Below are positions 48,152-56,740 of a stretch of DNA of 64,000 bases, piece after piece (position 1 is the first letter of the stretch; each line of letters starts with the position of its first letter). The stretch comes from CAISIP01 sp038326025 (lineage in GTDB: Bacteria > Pseudomonadota > Gammaproteobacteria > Burkholderiales > Burkholderiaceae_C): NCBI GenBank assembly GCA_038326025.1, contig JBBQJP010000020.1, forward strand, positions 9,983-73,982. The letters run 5' to 3'. The notes beneath the pieces were generated by a model that was given only the letters and a program-made list of their open reading frames with translations, ran no database searches and had not been told where the DNA came from. The position numbers and the translations under genes are program-made.

Positions 48152-49192
48152 ATGATGAAAGACAGCCAGATTTTATCGACCTTTCACGAACTCGAGGCCA
48201 TGCGCGATACCGCGCAGTCGCCACGGGCGCTGATATTCGACGCCTGCCAACTCGGTGTGTTGCTGCGCGCGGTGTTGTTTGTCGAGATGGTGATGGCCGT
48301 CGGTGCCTTGTACGGTACGTCCTCGGTGCTGGACTGGGTGCTGCGCCTGTCGATCCTGACCGGCGCGGCCTTGCCGGGAATTCTGGTCTGGATGGTGGTG
48401 GCCTGCGGCAGCAAAATCTTGCTGTCCCGGCTGCCGACGCCCTGGCAGTACGCAGCGGGCGTGTCGCTGGGCGCTTTCGCCGGCGTGGCAGGTTGTGCCA
48501 TGCTGTTGCTCGCGGGGGTGCTTGAAAACGGTCCGTGGCTGGCAAGTGGTGTCACCGGCGCCGCGTTGGCCGCGGCACTGGTGGCCGCGCTGGTGCTACG
48601 TGCACAGGCTCGCACACCGGCTGCCACTACAGCGCGCCTGTCCGAATTGCAGTCGCGTATCCGCCCGCATTTTCTATTCAATACGCTCAACAGTGCCATT
48701 GCGCTGGTACGTGCCGAGCCCGCCAAGGCCGAGGCCATGCTGGAGGATCTCAGCGACCTGTTCCGACATGCGCTGGTGGACCAGGGCGAATCGGTGACGC
48801 TGGCCGACGAAATCGAACTGGCGCGGCGTTACCTGGCCATCGAGCAGGTGCGTTTTGGTGACCGGCTGCGCCTGGAGTGGGACCTCGATCCTGAGGCCGA
48901 TCGCGCGATGTTGCCACCGCTGTTGCTCCAACCCCTGGTTGAAAACGCGGTGCACCATGGCGTGGAGCCCAGCGATACCGGCGCTACCGTGCACATATCG
49001 AGCCAACGCCGCGGTAGCGTCGTCGTGATCAAGGTCACCAACACCGTTCCGGCGGGAGCGGGTCTGCGCGGCCACGGGCTGGCACTTGACAATGTGCGCG
49101 CCCGGTTGCGCTTGCTGCATGATGTGCAAGGGCGCTTTCGCAGCGGATTGGTCGATGGCGTGTTCCATGTGCGCATGGAGGTGCCGTTGTGA
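48152..49192 (+). CDS. algZ: LytS/AlgZ-type sensor histidine kinase
   Basis: Membrane kinase of 346 aa. Four hydrophobic segments (about 35-60, 65-90, 100-120, 125-150) precede a His_kinase domain with the H box SRIRPHFLFNTLNSAIALVRAEP (about 168-190) and an ATP domain with LLLQPLVENAVHHGVEP and RGHGLALDNVRARL. Both kinase motifs look intact, unlike the degenerate ones I recall for Pseudomonas AlgZ. ATG 48152 is used (48155 is equivalent). Its stop overlaps the algR start by 4 bp. Symbol is by synteny with argH-algZ-algR-hemCD and family match, not by proven function. Confidence 0.82.
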   Translation: MMKDSQILSTFHELEAMRDTAQSPRALIFDACQLGVLLRAVLFVEMVMAVGALYGTSSVLDWVLRLSILTGAALPGILVWMVVACGSKILLSRLPTPWQYAAGVSLGAFAGVAGCAMLLLAGVLENGPWLASGVTGAALAAALVAALVLRAQARTPAATTARLSELQSRIRPHFLFNTLNSAIALVRAEPAKAEAMLEDLSDLFRHALVDQGESVTLADEIELARRYLAIEQVRFGDRLRLEWDLDPEADRAMLPPLLLQPLVENAVHHGVEPSDTGATVHISSQRRGSVVVIKVTNTVPAGAGLRGHGLALDNVRARLRLLHDVQGRFRSGLVDGVFHVRMEVPL

Positions 49193-49935
49193 CGCTGAAA
49201 GCCTTGATCGTCGACGATGAGGCGCTGGCACGCAGCCGCATGCGCAGCCTGCTGCAAGATTGTGTGTCGCCCAAGATCGCGGTCGAGGGGGAGGCGGCGC
49301 ATGCAGCGCAGGCGCTGGCCTTGCTGGCGCAGCAGCCATTCGATGTGGTGCTGCTGGATATTCACATGCCGGGCACCGATGGTCTGGCACTGGCACAGCA
49401 GATTGCCTGCCGGCCCCATGCGCCTGCGGTGGTGTTTGTCACCGCGCATGCGGGCCATGCAGTGCGGGCGTTCGACCTGGAGGCGGTCGACTATGTGACC
49501 AAACCTGTGCGCTTGTCCCGCCTGATTCTGGCGCTGCAGAAGGTCGAGCGTCGCGTTGCAGCGACCCGCGCCTTGTTGCCCGATACAGCGGTCCCGTCGC
49601 TGACGATTCAGGATCGCGGGCGCACCGAGCGATTGCCGCTTTCAGAGGTGGTTTATCTCAAGGCCGAACTCAAGTACGTCACGGTGCGCACCGCCGACCG
49701 CAACCTGATCCTGGACGGCTCTCTGAGCGAACTGGAAGAGCGCCATGGCGCCTACTTCCTGCGTGTGCATCGCAACGCGCTGGTCGCCCGGCGCCGGGTG
49801 CGTGCGTTGGAAAAACATTTCGACGAGGAGGAGGGCGAAGGCTGGGGCGTGCGGCTGCTCGGCGTCGACGAAATGCTGGCCGTCTCGCGCCGGCAGTTGG
49901 CGGCGGTGCGCGAACTGCTCAATACGGCGGACTGA
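49189..49935 (+). CDS. algR: LytTR-family response regulator (AlgR-like)
   Basis: Transcription regulator of 248 aa starting with GTG 49189 in a 4-bp overlap (GTGA) with algZ. The receiver (about 1-120) has Asp9/Asp10, phosphoacceptor Asp57 (VLLDIHMPGTDG) and Lys (YVTKPVRLSRL). The C-terminal LytTR DNA-binding domain (about 140-240) shows RTERLPLSEVVYLKAELKYVTVRT and YFLRVHRNALVARRRVRALE. In Pseudomonas, AlgR controls alginate and pilus genes; targets here are unknown. The next gene starts 26 bp downstream. Confidence 0.88.
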   Translation: MTLKALIVDDEALARSRMRSLLQDCVSPKIAVEGEAAHAAQALALLAQQPFDVVLLDIHMPGTDGLALAQQIACRPHAPAVVFVTAHAGHAVRAFDLEAVDYVTKPVRLSRLILALQKVERRVAATRALLPDTAVPSLTIQDRGRTERLPLSEVVYLKAELKYVTVRTADRNLILDGSLSELEERHGAYFLRVHRNALVARRRVRALEKHFDEEEGEGWGVRLLGVDEMLAVSRRQLAAVRELLNTAD

Positions 49936-49961
49936 CGCGCCTGGCAATCCACTCGGACCCG

Positions 49962-50855
49962 ATGAACGAGACGCTGGACACACAAATCCGGGCCTTGCCC
50001 TGCTTCACCGGCGTTTCACACGTGGCGGAGCTCCGTGGCGGCATGACCAATCGCAATTACCGGATCGACGACCGATCAGGCTCTTACGTGGTGCGACTGG
50101 GTCAGGACATTCCCGAGCATGGTGTGCTGCGCTGGCATGAACTGGCGGCGGCCAGGGCGGCCCATGCCGCAGGTATCTCGCCCGAGGTTGTCTACGCCGC
50201 ACCGGGTGTGTTGGTCAGCCGCTTCATCGACGGTCGGACCTTGTTGGCGCAGGATCTGCGCGTGGACGGTCAACTGGCGGCACTGGTGCCGCTGCTGCAG
50301 CGTTGCCATCGCGAGATTGCCCGCCATTTGACCGGGCCGGTGCTGATGTTCTGGGTGTTCCAGGTGATCCGCAATTACCTGGCGCGACTGCACGATGGCA
50401 GCAAAGGCGAACTGCACCATCGGCTGGCCGGGTTTGCCGCGCTGGCGCCGGTGCTGGAGCAGGCTGTGGGACCGGTCGATATCGTGTTCGGGCACAACGA
50501 CCTGCTGGCGGCCAACTGGATCGACGACGGACAGCGCCTGTGGCTGATCGACTGGGACTACGCCGGTTTCAACAGCCCGTTGTTCGACCTGGCCAATCTG
50601 TCGGGCAACAACGCCTTCGACGCGGCGCAGGACCAGGCGTTGTTGCACGCCTACTTTGGGCGAGCGCCCGATGCGGCGTGTATGCGTGCTTTCCTCGCGA
50701 TGCGTTGCGCGTCAGCATTGCGTGAGACCTTGTGGGCGCTGGTGTCGCAACAGGTCTCGACGGTGGATGTCGACTACGCAAGCTACGCCCGCGACTGGTG
50801 TGATCGCCTGGATACGAGCCGACAGGAATTCGAGGCCGGTCGGCGTTTGAGCTGA
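49962..50855 (+). CDS. Choline/ethanolamine-kinase-like (APH fold) phosphotransferase
   Basis: Cytosolic kinase-fold protein of 297 aa. The N-lobe has LRGGMTNRNYRIDDRSGSYVVRLG (about 24-47), a nucleotide loop like that of choline kinases. The catalytic loop FGHNDLLAANWI (Asp at about 190) and the metal-binding LIDWDYAGFNSPLFDLAN (Asp at about 208) are intact. The C-terminal helical part includes ALRETLWALVSQQ, typical of the choline kinase group. It probably phosphorylates a small amine or aminoglycoside-like substrate. It starts 26 bp after algR on the same strand and is convergent with ppc. Confidence 0.85.
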   Translation: MNETLDTQIRALPCFTGVSHVAELRGGMTNRNYRIDDRSGSYVVRLGQDIPEHGVLRWHELAAARAAHAAGISPEVVYAAPGVLVSRFIDGRTLLAQDLRVDGQLAALVPLLQRCHREIARHLTGPVLMFWVFQVIRNYLARLHDGSKGELHHRLAGFAALAPVLEQAVGPVDIVFGHNDLLAANWIDDGQRLWLIDWDYAGFNSPLFDLANLSGNNAFDAAQDQALLHAYFGRAPDAACMRAFLAMRCASALRETLWALVSQQVSTVDVDYASYARDWCDRLDTSRQEFEAGRRLS

Positions 50856-50888
50856 GGCGCAAATGCCGCACGGGCCTCGACCGGAGGT

Positions 50889-53723
50889 TCAGCCGGTATT
50901 GCGCAAGCCCGCTGCGATACCGTTGATCGAGATATGGATGCCGCGCCGCAGGCGGTCATCGATCTGCCCTGCGCGGTGGCGCCGGATCAGTTCGATCTGC
51001 AGATGGTGCAGCGGATCGATGTACGGAAAGCGGTGGCGGATGGAGCGCTGCAAGGCCGCATTGTTGGCCAGCCGGTGCTTGTCGCCGGTGATTTGCGCCA
51101 GCGCGGTGGATGTCAGGTGCCATTCGGCCTCGATCATCGCCAGGATTTTCTTGCGCAGCCGTGTGTTGCGCACCAGTTCCGCGTAACGCGATGCCAGGGC
51201 CAGGTCGCTCTTGGCCATCACCATATCCATGTTGGACAGCAATGCCCGGAAGAACGGCCACTGGCGCTCCATTTTCTGCAGCGTGGCCATGCGTTCCTTG
51301 CGCGAGTCCTCGCCTGGCGTCTGGAGGAATTCGCTGATGGCCGAGCCGAAACCGTACCAGCCTGGCAGTGTCAGCCGGCACTGGCCCCAGCTGAAACCCC
51401 AGGGGATGGCGCGCAGGTCTTCGATCGCCTGGGACGGTTTGCGCGAGGCCGGGCGTGAGCCGATGTTGAGTTCGGCGATCTCGCGTATCGGCGTGGCACC
51501 GAAAAAATACTCGGTGAAACCGGGCGTCTGGTAAACCAGCTTGCGATATGCCGCCATGCTGGCTTTGGACAAGGCCGTGGCGGTTTCGATGAATACCTTG
51601 GGGACCGGCTTGGCCGGCGGCATCAGGGTGGCTTCAAGGGTTGCCGCAACCAGGGTTTCCAGGTTGCGCCGCCCGATATCCGGGTTGGCGTACTTGCTGC
51701 CGATGACTTCACCTTGTTCGGTCAGGCGGATCTGGCCGCGCACGGTTCCCGGTGGCTGGGCCAGAATCGCCTGGTAGCTTGGCCCACCGCCCCGTCCGAC
51801 CGTGCCGCCACGGCCATGGAACATGCGCAGCCGGATCGGTGCCTGGCCGGGCCGTGTGTCGGCCAGTTCGTCGAACAAAGCGACCAGCGCGACTTCGGCC
51901 AGATACAACTCCCAGTTGCTGGTGAAGATGCCGCCGTCCTTGTTGCTGTCGGAGTAGCCCAGCATGATGTCCTGCTCGGCGCCGCTGCGCCGCACCATGT
52001 CCTGGATCGCCGGCAGCCCGTAAAAGTCACGCATGATGCCGGACGCGTTGCGCAGGTCTTCGATGGTCTCGAACAACGGTACGACGATCAGGTCGGTGCG
52101 CGGTTCGCGGTCCAGCGTGTCGTGCATCAGGCCGGTTTCTTTTTGCAGCAGCAATACCTCAAGAAGGTCGCTGACGGTCTCGGTGTGGCTGATGATGTAG
52201 TGGCGCAGCGACTGGCGGCCGAATCGCGCCAGCATGTCACGCGCGCAGTCAAAGATGGCGAGCTCGTCTTGGACCAGCGTCGAATAGCCATGGTTGAACA
52301 CCCGCAGTGGCCGGGCGTCCTTGAGCAGTGTCATCAGCACCTGCTGCTTGGCTGCTTCGTCGAGCTTGGAATAAGCGGGTGTAATGCGTGCCACGGACAG
52401 CAACTCGGCCACGACCTCCTCGTGTTTGTCCGAGCTCTGGCGCAGATCGACGGTGGCCAGATGAAATCCGAACACATCAACCGCGCGGATCAGTGGCTGC
52501 AGCCGGTTGCTCGCCAGCGCGCCGCTGTGGTTTTCCATCAGCGAGGTCTCGATCGTGCGCAGATCGGCGTTGAACGCCTGCGCATCCGCATACGGGTTCT
52601 GCGGTGCCACCGCATGGCGCGCTGCTTCGCCGCCGGTCAGATCCTTGAGCGTGGCGGCCAACCGCGCATAAATGCCGGTCAGCGCGAGTCGGTAAGGCTC
52701 GTCCTGACGATGTTCGTTGGTGTCGGGCGAACTCGCCGCCAGTGCCTTCATCTGCGGCGAACAGGTCGCCAGGATGGCCGAGATCGACAGCTCGCCGCCC
52801 AGCAGGTGCACTTCGGTCAGGTAGTGGCGCAATGCCACATCGGCCTGGCGCTTGAGCGCATACGCCAGGGTTTGCGCGCTGACGTTCGGATTGCCGTCGC
52901 GGTCACCGCCGATCCACTGGCCCATGCGCAGAAAACTGTGGATGTTGCGCTGGCCCAGTTCGCGTTCCAGGTCGGCATAAAGCCGGGGAATCTCGCGCAG
53001 GAATGTGGCTTCGTAGTAGCTCAGCGCGTTCTCGATCTCGTCGGCCACGGTGAGCTTGGTGAAACGCAGCAACCGGGTCTGCCAAAGCTGCGTGACCCGG
53101 GCCCGGATCAGCGCCTCGTTGCGCGCCAGCTCACGCGGCGTGAATGCGTCCTTGCCGGTCTGCCCGGCCAGCGCCTGCAGGCGTATGGCATCACGGGCGG
53201 TGAGCAACTGTGCAATGCCACGCTCGGCGTCCAGAATGCTCTTGCGCTGCACCTCGGTCGGGTGGGCTGTCAACACGGGGGACACAAAACTGCCGGCCAG
53301 CGTCTTGACGATGGTCGACGGAACCACACCGGCCCAGCGCAAGCGCGACAAGGCCACATCGATGCTGCCCTCCTGGGTGTTGCCGGCACGCTCGTGAAAG
53401 GCCCGCCGGCGGATGTGGTGGCGGTCTTCGGCCAGATTGACCAGATGGCTGAAATAGGTGAATGCGCGGATCACGCTGACCGTCTGGTCGCCACTGAGTC
53501 CGACCAGCAACTTCTTGAGCGAGCGGTCGGCGTCCTGGTCGGCATGGCGGCGAAACGCCACGGACAACTTGCGGATCTGCTCGATGACCTCGAAAGCAGC
53601 CTCTCCATCCTGGTCGCGGATCACATCGCCCAGAATGCGTCCGAGCAAGCGGATGTCCTCGACCAGTGGGCGTTCGTTTTCGCGCGTGCGGCGGGTTGTT
53701 TCGGTCGGTGTCTTACTGGTCAT
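50889..53723 (-). CDS. ppc: Phosphoenolpyruvate carboxylase
   Basis: Anaplerotic enzyme of 944 aa that carboxylates phosphoenolpyruvate to oxaloacetate. Catalytic His154 lies in LTAHPTEVQR (152-160). The GYSDSNKDGG loop and MFHGRGGTVGRGGGP with the second catalytic His are present, and the chain ends in the conserved SINGIAAGLRNTG. Length and order are typical of bacterial PEPC. It is on the opposite strand between the algR block and hemC, an insertion relative to the Pseudomonas arrangement; the hemC start is about 80 bp away, so the two are divergently transcribed. Confidence 0.97.
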   Translation of the reverse strand: MTSKTPTETTRRTRENERPLVEDIRLLGRILGDVIRDQDGEAAFEVIEQIRKLSVAFRRHADQDADRSLKKLLVGLSGDQTVSVIRAFTYFSHLVNLAEDRHHIRRRAFHERAGNTQEGSIDVALSRLRWAGVVPSTIVKTLAGSFVSPVLTAHPTEVQRKSILDAERGIAQLLTARDAIRLQALAGQTGKDAFTPRELARNEALIRARVTQLWQTRLLRFTKLTVADEIENALSYYEATFLREIPRLYADLERELGQRNIHSFLRMGQWIGGDRDGNPNVSAQTLAYALKRQADVALRHYLTEVHLLGGELSISAILATCSPQMKALAASSPDTNEHRQDEPYRLALTGIYARLAATLKDLTGGEAARHAVAPQNPYADAQAFNADLRTIETSLMENHSGALASNRLQPLIRAVDVFGFHLATVDLRQSSDKHEEVVAELLSVARITPAYSKLDEAAKQQVLMTLLKDARPLRVFNHGYSTLVQDELAIFDCARDMLARFGRQSLRHYIISHTETVSDLLEVLLLQKETGLMHDTLDREPRTDLIVVPLFETIEDLRNASGIMRDFYGLPAIQDMVRRSGAEQDIMLGYSDSNKDGGIFTSNWELYLAEVALVALFDELADTRPGQAPIRLRMFHGRGGTVGRGGGPSYQAILAQPPGTVRGQIRLTEQGEVIGSKYANPDIGRRNLETLVAATLEATLMPPAKPVPKVFIETATALSKASMAAYRKLVYQTPGFTEYFFGATPIREIAELNIGSRPASRKPSQAIEDLRAIPWGFSWGQCRLTLPGWYGFGSAISEFLQTPGEDSRKERMATLQKMERQWPFFRALLSNMDMVMAKSDLALASRYAELVRNTRLRKKILAMIEAEWHLTSTALAQITGDKHRLANNAALQRSIRHRFPYIDPLHHLQIELIRRHRAGQIDDRLRRGIHISINGIAAGLRNTG

Positions 53724-53805
53724 GAAAGGGCATGGATAGGGGGCGGGCGCAGTTGGCCCATGCTAGCATCGCGGCGCCCCATGTGATTACCAACCGGTTA
53801 CGACT

Positions 53806-54774
53806 TTGACCCTGTCCGCTCGCCCCTGTCTTGTGATTGCCACCCGTGAAAGCCGGCTGGCTATGTGGCAGGCCCGCCATGTGCAGCAACTGCTCGAGGC
53901 CCGGGGCCATCGCGTTCAATTGCTGGGCATGACGACACGCGGCGACCAGATTCTGGACCGCACCTTGAGCAAGGTCGGTGGCAAGGGTCTGTTCGTCAAG
54001 GAGTTGGAAACGTCGCTGGAAGATGGCCGGGCCGATCTGGCGGTGCATTCGCTCAAGGATGTGCCGATGCAACTTCCGGATGGTTTTGTCCTGGCCTGCG
54101 TGCTGGAGCGCGAAGACCCGCGCGATGCCTGGGTCAGCGCGTCATGCGCGAACCCGTCTGCATTGCCGCAAAACGCGGTGGTCGGCACATCGAGCCTGCG
54201 GCGCATGGTGTTGCTGCGCGACATGCTCGACCGGTCAGGACGCCACGATGTCCGGATCGAACCCTTGCGCGGTAATCTGGACACGCGGCTGCGCAAACTC
54301 GACGACGGCGGCTACGACGCCATCATTCTGGCGGCCGCCGGTCTCAAACGGCTGGACCTGGCAGCACGGATCCGGCATGTTTTCTCGATAGAGGAAATGC
54401 TTCCAGCGGCCGGGCAGGGGGCTTTGGGTATCGAGATCCAGTCGAGGCGGCAAGATCTGGTCGAAGCGTTGGCGCCGTTGTCGCATATGCCGACCTGGCA
54501 CGTGGTGGCGGCCGAGCGGGCGGTCAGCCGGGCCATGGGCGGCAGTTGCTCGATGCCATTGGCCGCCCACGCGGTGTGGCAGGCGGGCCAGCTGCAGCTG
54601 CAAGCCGCCTGGGGTGATGCGCAGCCGCCAGCGGACGGTGCAACTGCCCCTGCACTGGTCCGGGTCATGGGTCAGAATCCTGTGACGACATTGGCGCAGG
54701 CCGAACAGTTGGGCGAACGGGTCGCGCAACAGCTGCGCGACGGCGGTGCCCGCGCGGCGCTGCCTGTGGCCTGA
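53806..54774 (+). CDS. hemC: Porphobilinogen deaminase (hydroxymethylbilane synthase)
   Basis: Haem pathway enzyme of 322 aa that joins four porphobilinogens into hydroxymethylbilane. Family segments: LVIATRESRLAMWQA (9-23), VGGKGLFVKELE (57-68), HSLKDVP with catalytic Asp85, VVGTSSLRR (125-133), GNLDTRLRKL (156-165), and Cys248 (GGSCSMPLAAH), which carries the dipyrromethane cofactor. The start is taken as TTG 53806; no ATG is in frame nearby and no clear ribosome site is seen. It heads the hemCDXY run. Confidence 0.95.
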   Translation: MTLSARPCLVIATRESRLAMWQARHVQQLLEARGHRVQLLGMTTRGDQILDRTLSKVGGKGLFVKELETSLEDGRADLAVHSLKDVPMQLPDGFVLACVLEREDPRDAWVSASCANPSALPQNAVVGTSSLRRMVLLRDMLDRSGRHDVRIEPLRGNLDTRLRKLDDGGYDAIILAAAGLKRLDLAARIRHVFSIEEMLPAAGQGALGIEIQSRRQDLVEALAPLSHMPTWHVVAAERAVSRAMGGSCSMPLAAHAVWQAGQLQLQAAWGDAQPPADGATAPALVRVMGQNPVTTLAQAEQLGERVAQQLRDGGARAALPVA

Positions 54775-54794
54775 GCCCCGGCAGCGCCGTCGCC

Positions 54795-55619
54795 ATGCGC
54801 GTGCTAGTGACACGACCGCAGGCAGAGGCCGCGCGATGGGTGCAGGCCCTGGTCCGCGAGCAGATCGACGCGGTTTGCCTTCCCTTGATCGAAATCCGAC
54901 CCGTTGCTGACGATCGTGCCGTGCGTGCGGCATGGCAGGCCATCGGCCAATTCGATGCCGTGATGTTTGTCAGCGCGGCCGCGGTGACCCATTTTTTTGC
55001 CGATCCATCGCGCAATGGCGGGCGCTGGCCGGAGCGCGGGGTGGTACGGGCGTGGGCGCCTGGCCCCGGAACAGCGGCTGCACTGGTTGCGGCGGGTGTT
55101 GCGCCAGGCGATATCGATGCACCCGACCCACTCAGCGGGCAGTTCGATTCGGAATCGCTGTGGCAGCAGGTGGGCCCCACGGTCCGTTCTGGCCAGCAGG
55201 TGCTGGTGGTGCGCGGCGCACAAGTTGATGGTTTGCCCGTGGCCGATGGCGGCGCGCTCGCAGCAACGCCGCCGCCGGAAGGTGGTCAAGGGCGCGATTG
55301 GCTGGCCCGGCAACTGATGACACACGGTGTGCGGGTCCAATTCGTCGCGGTCTACCGGCGCTGCGCGCCGCCCACGGCGGTGTTGCGCAAAGCCGTGCTG
55401 ACGGCGCTCGGGGTTGCGCCGGCCTGGTGGTTGTTCACCAGTTCCCAGGCCATCGAGAACTTGGTTGCAGCATTGCCCGAGCAGAACTGGGGCCCTGCGC
55501 AAGCCCTGGTGACCCACCCCCGGATCGCCGCGGCAGCCGGTGCGGCGGGCTTCGGTGTTGTAAGGGAGACACGCCCGGCGCTTGCCGATGTGGTGGCGTC
55601 GATAAAATCCCTGGGATGA
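54795..55619 (+). CDS. hemD: Uroporphyrinogen-III synthase
   Basis: Cytosolic enzyme of 274 aa that cyclises hydroxymethylbilane to uroporphyrinogen III with inversion of one ring. The sequence is diverse in this family; recognisable parts are MRVLVTRPQAEAARWVQAL (start), FDAVMFVSAAAVTHFF, LVVRGAQ...DWLARQLMTHGVRVQFVAVYRR and WWLFTSSQAIENLVAAL. Starts 20 bp after hemC and overlaps hemX by 4 bp, which supports the assignment. Confidence 0.9.
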   Translation: MRVLVTRPQAEAARWVQALVREQIDAVCLPLIEIRPVADDRAVRAAWQAIGQFDAVMFVSAAAVTHFFADPSRNGGRWPERGVVRAWAPGPGTAAALVAAGVAPGDIDAPDPLSGQFDSESLWQQVGPTVRSGQQVLVVRGAQVDGLPVADGGALAATPPPEGGQGRDWLARQLMTHGVRVQFVAVYRRCAPPTAVLRKAVLTALGVAPAWWLFTSSQAIENLVAALPEQNWGPAQALVTHPRIAAAAGAAGFGVVRETRPALADVVASIKSLG

Positions 55620-56728
55620 ACCAGGACGCCAACAACCCGACAGCCACCGAGACAGGTGTTGATCCGGCATCCGCGACGCCGGCCACACCCGCTGCGCCGG
55701 CTTCGGCCGAGGCTGCGCCTGCGTCGCCGCCAGTCGATGCCTTGCCCTCATTCAAATATTCCCCGTTGGCGTTGCTGGCGCTGGTGATTGCCGCCGCGGC
55801 CATGGCCGGATCCGTCATGGTCTGGCAGCGCTTGTCCGCCACCCAGGAGCAGTTGGCGCGTCAAAGTGGCGAGTCGGCAATGCATGCGGCAGAGGCACGG
55901 GCCAGTGCCAAGGCGGCGCAGGACCTGTCGCGCGAAACCGCGGCACGCCTGGCGGTGGCCGAGGTCCGGCTGAGCGAGGTGGCGGTTCAGCGCAACCAGC
56001 TCGAGGGGCTGATTCAGAGCATTTCACGTTCGCGTGACGAGAATCTGGTGGTCGACATCGAATCGGCGGTGCGCCTGGCCCAACAGCAGGCCCAGTTGAC
56101 CGGCAGCGTCGAGCCGCTGGTGGCGGCATTGCGTTCGGCTGACCAGCGCATTGCACGCGCAGCGCAGCCGGGGCTGGCCCAACTGCAAAGGGCGCTGGCG
56201 CGTGATATCAGCCGCATCACCGCGTCGTCTTACACCGACACACCGAGTTTGCTGGCGCGTATCGACGAATTGCTGCGTTTGGCCGACGATTTGCCGCTCG
56301 CCAACGCCGTGGCGTCGGTCAGTGCCAGCGGCTCGCTCAAGCGCCCGGATGCGCCGGATGCGCCCGAATGGTGGCAACGCGTGTTGACGGTGGTCGGCGA
56401 GGAGGCCAGCAAGTTGCTGCGTGTGAGCCGGATCGAACAACCCGAGGCCGCATTGCTGTCACCGGAGCAGTCCTACTTCGTGCGCGAGAACTTCAAGCTC
56501 AAGCTGCTCAACGCCCGCCTGGGTCTGCTCGCGCGCCAGCTCGAGTCGGCACGTGCGGACATGGCCTCGGCATCGACGACCCTGTTCCGCTATTTCGACC
56601 CGACGTCGCGCAAGACCCAGGCCGCCGCCGGTTTGCTGCAACAGGTGCAGGGGCAGATGAAGAACCTGGAACTGCCGCGTGTCGACGATACGCTCGCAGC
56701 GTTGACCACGGCTGCTGCCGGTCGTTGA
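55616..56728 (+). CDS. hemX: HemX-family membrane protein
   Basis: Protein of 370 aa in the HemX (uroporphyrin-III C-methyltransferase-like, PF04375-type) family; the enzymatic activity implied by the old name is not supported for this family. An Ala/Pro-rich cytosolic N-terminus precedes one helix (about 46-66, SPLALLALVIAAAAMAGSVMVW). A long coiled-coil region follows (about 70-150) and a C-terminal domain with RDISRITASSYTDTPSLLARIDELL and LSPEQSYFVRENFKLKLLNARLGLLARQ. It probably works with HemY in organising haem synthesis at the membrane. It overlaps hemD by 4 bp (ATGA). Confidence 0.9.
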   Translation: MNQDANNPTATETGVDPASATPATPAAPASAEAAPASPPVDALPSFKYSPLALLALVIAAAAMAGSVMVWQRLSATQEQLARQSGESAMHAAEARASAKAAQDLSRETAARLAVAEVRLSEVAVQRNQLEGLIQSISRSRDENLVVDIESAVRLAQQQAQLTGSVEPLVAALRSADQRIARAAQPGLAQLQRALARDISRITASSYTDTPSLLARIDELLRLADDLPLANAVASVSASGSLKRPDAPDAPEWWQRVLTVVGEEASKLLRVSRIEQPEAALLSPEQSYFVRENFKLKLLNARLGLLARQLESARADMASASTTLFRYFDPTSRKTQAAAGLLQQVQGQMKNLELPRVDDTLAALTTAAAGR

Positions 56729-56740
56729 GGTCGGATCGAC